In this document: in pieces, positions 58,177-64,000 of the stretch | Layout: each line of letters starts with the position of its first letter | Numbering within the stretch: the stretch's first letter is position 1 | DNA from: Haploplasma axanthum | GTDB taxonomy: Bacteria > Bacillota_I > Bacilli_A > Acholeplasmatales > Acholeplasmataceae | Length of the DNA: 64,000 nucleotides | Assembly (NCBI RefSeq): GCF_900660745.1 | Contig: NZ_LR215048.1 | Span: 992,001 to 1,056,000, forward strand | Direction of reading: 5' to 3' | Notes under the pieces: model-generated | What the model was told of the DNA's origin: nothing | What the model saw: only the letters and a program-made list of their open reading frames with translations | Databases searched by the model: none | Made by a program: the position numbers and the translations under genes

Positions 58177-58842
58177 ATGAAAGAGAATAAAAAATCAAAC
58201 GGAAGCAAGATTATATCAGTTATAGGAAATGTTATATTTTATACATTTATTTTGGTTTTATTACTTTTTTCAATAGTCAATTTGAGTGCGAAAAAGGAAG
58301 ATGATGTACCAACATTGTTTGGTAGAGGATTTGTTACAGTACTTAGTGATTCGATGAACGGAGATAAGAAAGATTCGTTTAAAGAAGGAGCGTTAGTATT
58401 TGTAAAAGATCTAAATGATGATGATAAAAAGAATTTAAAAGTTGGAGATGTTGTTGTTTTTTGGGGACAATTATCGATTGATGATCCAAAATTACAAGCA
58501 CATATAATTCATAGAATTATTAAAATTGAAGGAAACAATATTACTACACAAGGTGATAGCCTAAGAAATGCAAATACTACAGAAACAAATGATATAAGTA
58601 GAATTAAAGCACTTGCGACTGGACATGTTGAAGGATTAGGAAAACCAATTAATTATTTAAGAACATCAACTGGTTTTGCATTATTTATTCTATTACCATT
58701 ATTTATATTATTAATTGTTCAAATTACAATTTTAGTTGTTAATGTTGTTAATAGAAATAAAGAAAGATTAAGAATTGATCATGAAGCTGAAAAAGCAAGA
58801 TTAAAAGAAGAAATTTTGAAAGAGTTAAAAGAGAAACAATAA
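58177..58842 (+). CDS. sipW: ER-type signal peptidase (SipW-like)
   Basis: 221 residues, ATG 58177 after AAGGAGTTACATAA. N-terminal helix (IISVIGNVIFYTFILVLLLF) and C-terminal helix (LFILLPLFILLIVQITILVV) flank the S26B catalytic domain. The nucleophile is Ser59 in VLSDSM; the general base is His112 in IIHRIIKI, in place of the Lys of ordinary bacterial signal peptidases; the GDS at 126-128 is the third conserved site. This Ser/His type (SipW of Bacillus) cleaves TasA-like proteins. It lies between the TasA-like genes and an AAA+ gene. Confidence 0.9.
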   Translation: MKENKKSNGSKIISVIGNVIFYTFILVLLLFSIVNLSAKKEDDVPTLFGRGFVTVLSDSMNGDKKDSFKEGALVFVKDLNDDDKKNLKVGDVVVFWGQLSIDDPKLQAHIIHRIIKIEGNNITTQGDSLRNANTTETNDISRIKALATGHVEGLGKPINYLRTSTGFALFILLPLFILLIVQITILVVNVVNRNKERLRIDHEAEKARLKEEILKELKEKQ

Positions 58843-58861
58843 CTTAAAGGTGGTGATTTAA

Positions 58862-60427
58862 ATGGGCAATTTTGCAAAATGGTATATAGATATTCTACAA
58901 AAAACAATGCAAGTAATAATTAGTTTTTTTGTAGGAATTGGTGAATTTATTGCAAATATATTTGTAAGATATCCTGTAAATTCATTCAATAGCTTCACAC
59001 TAGCAACTCGTGAATTTCAATTGCTGGATTGGGTAGCTGCAATTGTTGTTGTGAGTGTTAATATTGTCTTTTTAGTTATTATTCTTTTATTAGTATTTAG
59101 ACTATTAAAAAAATATATTAGATTTGTTAAAAGAGAGATTAATACTGATAATTTAATAGATGAAATTAGTGAGTTAAACAGAGCATTGATAGAAAGCACG
59201 AATGAAAAAAATACAATTTTAGCCCTTAAATCGGAAGACTTAGGGTTAGGTAGTGGTGTGGTATCAAATCGTGTTAAAAGTTCAAACTTATTAACTGAAA
59301 ATATTGATGGTACAGATGAAGAAAAGAATAAAAATGAAGATTCAAGATTTGTTAAATTACTTGATGTTGATGAAACATATGATTATGCTGTTTTACCAAC
59401 ACATATGTATGAAACAGATCGAATTAATTTAAATGAATTAGTTAACAGATTTATAAATTTCTCAGCATCGAAATTAAAACTATTTTATACACATAAAACA
59501 GTAACAACGTTTTTAGCTGGTATGGCTTCATCAAAGATTATTATTCTTGAAGGTATATCTGGAACTGGTAAAACATCATTACCGTATGCTTTTGGAAAAT
59601 TCTTTAATAATGATTCATCAATAATTTCCGTTCAACCATCTTGGCGTGATAGAACAGAAATTATAGGATACTTAAATGAATTTACGAAAAAGTATACTGA
59701 ACCAGATTTCTTGAAAGCTATTTATGAAACAACATACAGAACAGATGTTAATCTGATTATATTAGATGAAATGAACTTAGCTCGTGTTGAATATTATTTT
59801 GCGGATTTCTTATCAATAATGGAAATGCCAAAACCTGAAGAGTGGTTAATTGATATTGTTGGTGATAGTCAACCAGGAGATCCAATTAATCTTAAAAAAG
59901 GAAAAATGCTATTACCACAAAACGTCTGGTTTATAGGAACCGCTAATCGTGATGATTCAACATTTACAATTACCGATAAGGTATATGATAGAGCAGCATC
60001 AATTGAGATGAATGATAGAGCTAATTATATAGATGCACCAGATACAAATAATGTTCATATGAGTTATGAATATTTAGATGGTTTGTTCAAACAAGCTGTA
60101 ATTGATAATCCTATAACAACAAAAACACTTGAAAACCTAGAAAAACTTGATTTATTTATAACATCAAAATTCCAAATTACATTTGGTAATCGTATTATGA
60201 GACAAATAAAGAGTTTTATTCCCGTATATGTTGCTAGTGGTGAAAATGAAATTGATGGACTTGATTATATTGTTTCAAGAAAAGTAATCAGAAAATTTGA
60301 AACCCTAAATCTACCATTTTTAGTTAATGAATTAGATGAATTATTAAAAGAAATTGATAAACTATTCGGTAAAACTAAATTCAATGAAACACGTAAAATG
60401 ATTGAACAATTTAGAAAACAGGTATAG
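58862..60427 (+). CDS. Membrane-anchored McrB-type AAA+ ATPase
   Basis: 521 residues, ATG 58862 after GGTGGTGATTTAA. Residues 12-34 and 57-80 are membrane helices, followed by a basic, coiled-coil linker. The AAA+ domain has Walker A GISGTGKTS (231-239), Walker B NLIILDEMNLARVEY (about 297-311) with FADFLS, and FIGTANRDD (about 358-365). These last two resemble the McrB/AAA_5 family, whose sensor motif follows a conserved strand. Restriction McrB lacks membrane anchors, and the gene is inside a secretion operon rather than next to a DNA methyl-binding protein, so it probably remodels or drives an envelope process. The next gene encodes its likely partner. Confidence 0.85.
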   Translation: MGNFAKWYIDILQKTMQVIISFFVGIGEFIANIFVRYPVNSFNSFTLATREFQLLDWVAAIVVVSVNIVFLVIILLLVFRLLKKYIRFVKREINTDNLIDEISELNRALIESTNEKNTILALKSEDLGLGSGVVSNRVKSSNLLTENIDGTDEEKNKNEDSRFVKLLDVDETYDYAVLPTHMYETDRINLNELVNRFINFSASKLKLFYTHKTVTTFLAGMASSKIIILEGISGTGKTSLPYAFGKFFNNDSSIISVQPSWRDRTEIIGYLNEFTKKYTEPDFLKAIYETTYRTDVNLIILDEMNLARVEYYFADFLSIMEMPKPEEWLIDIVGDSQPGDPINLKKGKMLLPQNVWFIGTANRDDSTFTITDKVYDRAASIEMNDRANYIDAPDTNNVHMSYEYLDGLFKQAVIDNPITTKTLENLEKLDLFITSKFQITFGNRIMRQIKSFIPVYVASGENEIDGLDYIVSRKVIRKFETLNLPFLVNELDELLKEIDKLFGKTKFNETRKMIEQFRKQV

Positions 60428-60431
60428 ATTA

Positions 60432-62174
60432 ATGAAAAGAAGATATGATCTAAAACTATTTTATGATATGGTCATAAATGAAATTGATAATGCTGAATTA
60501 GAAACAGATTTTCCATTTTATTTTTATCAAGCTTTTGATAAAGGTGAAAAACTTGTTTCACAAACATTAGTAACAGAGATCAAAAAGTTTGATGAAACAT
60601 GGATTAAAACTGTTGAATCATATTTCCCAAGTATTGATAAAATAACGAAAAATTTAAAATCAAATTTAAAATATGAAGAAGAAATAAGAATTATTGAAAA
60701 AGCTAAAAAAACTGGTAGTAAATCAATTCAACATTTAGCAGCAAATACACATCTTATTAAAGAAGTTAAACCAAATATTATTCCTAAAAAGATTTTAGTC
60801 GATAATTCGGAAATTGATTATGCAATCTATGAAAACAGATTTGTGATGACTTTAATTGAACGTTTATCAGATTTTGTATATCAACGACTTAATATTATTA
60901 AACAAAATATTGAAGCAAGTCAAACAGTTAAAATGAACATTGATAGTAAATTTATGTTTGGTGATGAAGAATATAAGATTAATCTTGATTTGAATAAAAC
61001 CGAAAAAGTGTCAAAAAAGTCTGAAATGGAAGCAAACCTTCAACTATATAAACGAGTTGAATATTTATATCGACAAATAACAAATCTTAAAAAAGGGCAG
61101 TTTATGAGTATTTTAAAAAATGCTAAAAAAGTAACTGCACCAATACTTAAAACCCAAATTATTCTTAAGAATACTGATTATCGTAATGCATATAATTTAT
61201 GGATTTTCCTTGATCAATATTCATCACTTGGATTTGAATTAGAAACAAAAACTTCGAATAAAAAGTTTACACAAAGTTATAAAAAACATTTAACTCAAAA
61301 CGTTTTATTGTTATTTGCAACTACGCTATTTCATGAAAAACAAACGCTAAATAGTGATTATACAAAAGGTAATAGAAGAAAGTTTAAATCGTATTTGACA
61401 AAGGTAAGCAATCTTGATGTTGTAAAAGATCCAAGAAGCTTTTCAAATGAGCATCAAGAAATGAATGAATACTATTTAAATCAAATGAAAATAATTTTTA
61501 AAACGCAAATCGATAAGTATAGTAGTGAAGGTAAAAATAAACGTATTTCATTAAAAAATGCAATTAATGATACTTTGAAAATTGTAAATTCAATTTATTC
61601 ATCATACTTAGGAATTAATAGTGAAAACGAAGTTTTTGATCAATTAATAAAACCAGATAGAAAAAAAGTTATGCTAGATGAATCAATGGAAAAATATAAA
61701 CTTGTTAAAGCACTTAGAGAAGCAAAAGAAAAAGATTTGCGAGAAACATATGAATTAGAACTTAGATGGCAAAAAATAGTTGAAGAAAAATCTAATGATT
61801 TACATCTTGAAAATCTTGAATTAAGTAAGAAAAAAATAACTAAAAAACTTGAAAAAGAAGTAAATGACTTTAAGAAATATAAAGAAAAAAGAATTGATCA
61901 AACTAAAAAAATTAAGGAACAAGCAATTAGAAAACATAAAGATGAGTTAAAAGATTTTGAAGAAAAACTTAAATTCAAATATCAAAAGCAACAAGAGAAA
62001 ATAAAAAAAGTTGAACAAGAAAAACTGTTAAAAATTAAAGAGAAGCTTAAAAAAGAAAAAATGAAATTAAAACTTCAAGAACAAAAAAAGCTTGCAAAAG
62101 AAAAAGACAAACAAGCAACAATTAATGAAAGAAAAAAAATGAAGTTAGAAGAAAAATATAACCCTAAAGGATAG
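60432..62174 (+). CDS. DUF2357-like protein with long C-terminal coiled coil
   Basis: 580 residues from ATG 60432, 4 bp after the AAA+ stop (a TTG at 60402 in frame is less likely). The middle has IDYAIYENRFVMTLIERLSD (about 128-147), the YExRF pattern of DUF2357, a family that often accompanies McrB-type ATPases and resembles the N-terminal part of McrC. Unlike McrC I see no PD-(D/E)XK nuclease. From about residue 415 the chain is a Lys/Glu-rich coiled coil of over 150 residues. It is likely cytosolic or peripherally attached and partners the upstream AAA+ protein. Confidence 0.7.
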   Translation: MKRRYDLKLFYDMVINEIDNAELETDFPFYFYQAFDKGEKLVSQTLVTEIKKFDETWIKTVESYFPSIDKITKNLKSNLKYEEEIRIIEKAKKTGSKSIQHLAANTHLIKEVKPNIIPKKILVDNSEIDYAIYENRFVMTLIERLSDFVYQRLNIIKQNIEASQTVKMNIDSKFMFGDEEYKINLDLNKTEKVSKKSEMEANLQLYKRVEYLYRQITNLKKGQFMSILKNAKKVTAPILKTQIILKNTDYRNAYNLWIFLDQYSSLGFELETKTSNKKFTQSYKKHLTQNVLLLFATTLFHEKQTLNSDYTKGNRRKFKSYLTKVSNLDVVKDPRSFSNEHQEMNEYYLNQMKIIFKTQIDKYSSEGKNKRISLKNAINDTLKIVNSIYSSYLGINSENEVFDQLIKPDRKKVMLDESMEKYKLVKALREAKEKDLRETYELELRWQKIVEEKSNDLHLENLELSKKKITKKLEKEVNDFKKYKEKRIDQTKKIKEQAIRKHKDELKDFEEKLKFKYQKQQEKIKKVEQEKLLKIKEKLKKEKMKLKLQEQKKLAKEKDKQATINERKKMKLEEKYNPKG

Positions 62175-62182
62175 TGGTTAAA

Positions 62183-62758
62183 ATGAAAAAAATCTTAAGT
62201 TATATATTAAGTGCAATAACATTACTTATTTTAATAATATCAATTATCTTTGTTATTTTAAATATTAAAGGTGTGAAAGATAATACACCAATAAAAATCT
62301 TTGGTTACAGATATTCACTTGTGGTTTCTGATTCAATGAATCCAAGTATTCAAAAAGGTGACTATGTAATTTATGAAGAATTTGATGAATATAATCTTAA
62401 GGATGTAATAGTTTATCGAAGTAAAACTGATAATAAGTTGATAGTTCATGAAATAGTTGAGGAAACTTCGTTTGGATTTAAAACTAAAGGAAGTAATAAT
62501 AAAATAAATGATTTTAATTATGAAGGGTATATTACAAATGATCGTATTCTTGGAAAAGTGGTTAAAGTTACAGCTTTATTAGGCATTGGAAGATTATTTA
62601 CTTCCAATAAATCCATGGTTATTATGATTGTTGTTATAGTATCATTTGGAATTATTGTTTGGCAAATAGTTGATATTACGAAAGCTTTAAAAGAAAAAAC
62701 AAAAGAAAAATATCAAAAAGAATTAGAAGATTATAAGAAAGAATTGAACGATAAATAA
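62183..62758 (+). CDS. Second ER-type signal peptidase
   Basis: 191 residues from ATG 62183 (a GTG at 62174 is possible). N-terminal helix YILSAITLLILIISIIFVIL and C-terminal helix SMVIMIVVIVSFGIIVWQIV flank the S26B domain: Ser51 in VVSDSMNP and His89 in IVHEIVEE; KGSNNKIND is the third box, with Ser where Asp is usual. It ends in a Lys-rich coiled coil (LKEKTKEKYQKELEDYKKEL). It is paralogous to the upstream peptidase but divergent, so the two may process different subsets of the exported proteins. The next gene, 19 bp downstream, is another exported substrate. Confidence 0.87.
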   Translation: MKKILSYILSAITLLILIISIIFVILNIKGVKDNTPIKIFGYRYSLVVSDSMNPSIQKGDYVIYEEFDEYNLKDVIVYRSKTDNKLIVHEIVEETSFGFKTKGSNNKINDFNYEGYITNDRILGKVVKVTALLGIGRLFTSNKSMVIMIVVIVSFGIIVWQIVDITKALKEKTKEKYQKELEDYKKELNDK

Positions 62759-62777
62759 AAAAAAGGAGTGAAGACAG

Positions 62778-63482
62778 ATGCTAAAAAAATTATATATTTC
62801 AGTAGTAGTATTATTACTTGCAGTACTAAGTATGACTGTATCTGTCTTTGCTTGGTTTACTGAAGTAAAAAGTAGTTCAGAAGCAAACGGATTAAATGGT
62901 AAAATTGATCAAAATGTTCAGTTTGAATTTGATACTGATTATGATATGTTAATTGATACTACAAGATTTGAGGATTTAATTTATGTAACAAGAGAGGACC
63001 TTGCAAAAGGTACCCAAACAACATATAGTGGTTTATCAACAAATATAACAATAACAATCAAGAATAAAGATTTAGAAAAATTTAGAATTTACGTTGGAGC
63101 AAGTATTGCTGCATCACTTAATGCAGGTCCTTATACAGGTATTAGCAATGGTTTATTGTATTTGGTTTATAGTGAAGTTGATGTTGAAAATGCACTAAAT
63201 GCAAACAAAAATGTTGTGGATTACATAATGGAAAGAGAAATTTTTAATTTTGACAGAACAAATATGACGGATAGTCAATATGTTGATGCTGCTATTTCTA
63301 ATCTAAGATCAAGAAATGGAATATTAATTAGTGGAACTAAGACAGAAGAAACGATGTTTATTGCTGCTTGGGGTTACTATGATGGATTAAAAGGATATAC
63401 TTACAACAATGTGGAATTGCAAAAACTATATTATTCTCTAGTTTATCAAGTAACTTTCATGCTTCGTGGAGGGTTAGCATAA
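62778..63482 (+). CDS. SipW-dependent exported surface protein
   Basis: 234 residues, ATG 62778 after AAAAGGAGTGAAGACAG. Signal peptide KKLYISVVVLLLAVLSMTVS with the SVFAWFTEVKS cleavage region, matching GVFAWFTINN of the major subunit. The mature chain has Thr/Asn-rich beta segments (TTYSGLSTNITITIKNKDLE, VYQVTFMLRGGLA). It lacks the IEGWD ending of the two large paralogues, so it may be an accessory or capping subunit. It directly follows the second signal peptidase, its likely processing enzyme. Confidence 0.75.
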   Translation: MLKKLYISVVVLLLAVLSMTVSVFAWFTEVKSSSEANGLNGKIDQNVQFEFDTDYDMLIDTTRFEDLIYVTREDLAKGTQTTYSGLSTNITITIKNKDLEKFRIYVGASIAASLNAGPYTGISNGLLYLVYSEVDVENALNANKNVVDYIMEREIFNFDRTNMTDSQYVDAAISNLRSRNGILISGTKTEETMFIAAWGYYDGLKGYTYNNVELQKLYYSLVYQVTFMLRGGLA

Positions 63483-63483
63483 T

Positions 63484-64000
63484 ATGATAAAACTTAAAAA
63501 AATAGTAATATTATTATTAGTATTTGCTGCATCTATAGCAACATCAATAGGAGTATATGCATGGATTTCTGTTGGAGCTGAAAAAGAAGTTAGTGAACTA
63601 ATAACTGAACTTGATTCAACGAGAATTTTTGAAGCAAGTATGAATGTTAAAATAAATGACGAAGAAGTTAAATATTCTGATGTATCGCGTTATGATTCAG
63701 TTACACATATGTTTACATTTAATAATGTTGATGAATTAAGAGATGGTTTTAAAGTTAATGTTACAATTGAAGCTAAGAAACAGATTAAAGTCAGATTTAA
63801 AATTGTTGAAGAATGGCATAATAGTAATAATGAAATAATAGAAAATCCTCATTTACTAACATTTAATTCTAGTAATAGTGATTTATACAAAAAAGATAAT
63901 GAAAAATATATTTATTATACGCCAAGCATTGGTTTAGGAAAAATTGTTGAAGATATTGAGATTATTGATAGTGTTACATTTAGTAATACTAATGCAATTA
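63484..64000 (+). CDS. Exported surface protein, partial at right edge
   Basis: ATG 63484, one base after the previous stop, and open through 64000 (172 codons visible, no stop). Signal peptide KLKKIVILLLVFAASIATS with GVYAWISVGA at the cleavage region, the same pattern as its neighbours. The mature part begins EKEVSELITELDSTRIFEAS and is beta-rich (VTIEAKKQIKVRFKIVEEW). It is another substrate of the local signal peptidases; the operon continues beyond the window. Confidence 0.72.
   Translation, partial: MIKLKKIVILLLVFAASIATSIGVYAWISVGAEKEVSELITELDSTRIFEASMNVKINDEEVKYSDVSRYDSVTHMFTFNNVDELRDGFKVNVTIEAKKQIKVRFKIVEEWHNSNNEIIENPHLLTFNSSNSDLYKKDNEKYIYYTPSIGLGKIVEDIEIIDSVTFSNTNAI

Noticed and set aside
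58862-62174. McrBC-type restriction system
   Set aside because: The ATPase is membrane-anchored, the partner lacks a visible PD-(D/E)XK nuclease and a DNA-recognition domain, and both sit inside a secretion operon.
1-64000. CRISPR arrays, tRNA or rRNA genes
   Set aside because: I found no regularly spaced repeats of the CRISPR kind and no cloverleaf or ribosomal sequence on either strand by eye.
1-64000. Mycoplasma genetic code (TGA as Trp)
   Set aside because: Several complete genes end at TGA with good neighbours following, and tryptophans in conserved motifs are TGG.

Overview
The window reads as the chromosome of a very AT-rich, low-GC Gram-positive bacterium (Bacillota, or a free-living mollicute-like lineage such as the Acholeplasma/Izemoplasma or Erysipelotrichia relatives). 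Several things point that way: AGGAGG/GGTGAT ribosome-binding sites, no outer-membrane genes, AddAB rather than RecBCD, a PotA with a long insertion of the kind seen in mycoplasmas, and many XRE regulators fused or paired to membrane proteins. TGA is used as a stop (e.g. 4781-4783) and TGG encodes Trp, so the mycoplasma UGA=Trp code does not apply. The taxonomic placement is inference.

Layout. 1-4.2 kb is a decayed accessory zone: a zinc-ribbon transposase running off the left edge, a broken XRE gene, a KilA-N protein, a beta-propeller-like protein and a transposase remnant. 4.2-8.6 kb is a run of unrelated plus-strand accessory genes (GrpB, lipoprotein protease, Imm50-like protein, NUDIX-deoxyribosyltransferase fusion, split AraC/GyrI). 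Several of their spacers carry a stem-loop followed by a common ~19-bp core, a cassette-like arrangement. At 8.75 kb a fluoride riboswitch and terminator precede a CPA-type cation/proton antiporter. 10-27 kb is a stress, regulatory and small-enzyme zone: Crp/Fnr regulator and divergent nitroreductase, several XRE-membrane units with visible operators, three GNATs including an ASCH-GNAT fusion, AraC-GyrI, a PNPOx-GyrI fusion, AhpD-like protein, MerR with a classic 19-bp spacer, AbrB plus an ABC exporter, and LytTR-DUF3021.

27-50 kb is the housekeeping backbone: addB-addA, guaC, potABCD, nusB-xseA-xseB-recN, dinB, a DEAD-box helicase, nfo, and an M48 membrane protease with neighbours. potC is split by an IS91-like HUH element. 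Removing exactly 1809 bp restores one 262-residue reading frame.

50-64 kb is the most interesting part. Two adjacent EAL proteins, one with all catalytic motifs and one degenerate, lie upstream of a c-di-GMP-I riboswitch whose P1 3' strand is also the 5' arm of an intrinsic terminator. This predicts that c-di-GMP turns expression on. The riboswitch leads an operon of exported SipW/TasA-like surface proteins, two ER-type (Ser/His) signal peptidases and, unexpectedly, a membrane-anchored McrB-type AAA+ ATPase followed by a DUF2357-like coiled-coil protein. The operon runs off the right edge. An IS1202-type element with a perfect 27-bp target duplication sits between the EAL genes and the riboswitch, with its right-hand duplication abutting the -35 box. 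I read the locus as a c-di-GMP-gated surface-fibre or matrix system with an intracellular AAA+ partner whose role I have not seen described.
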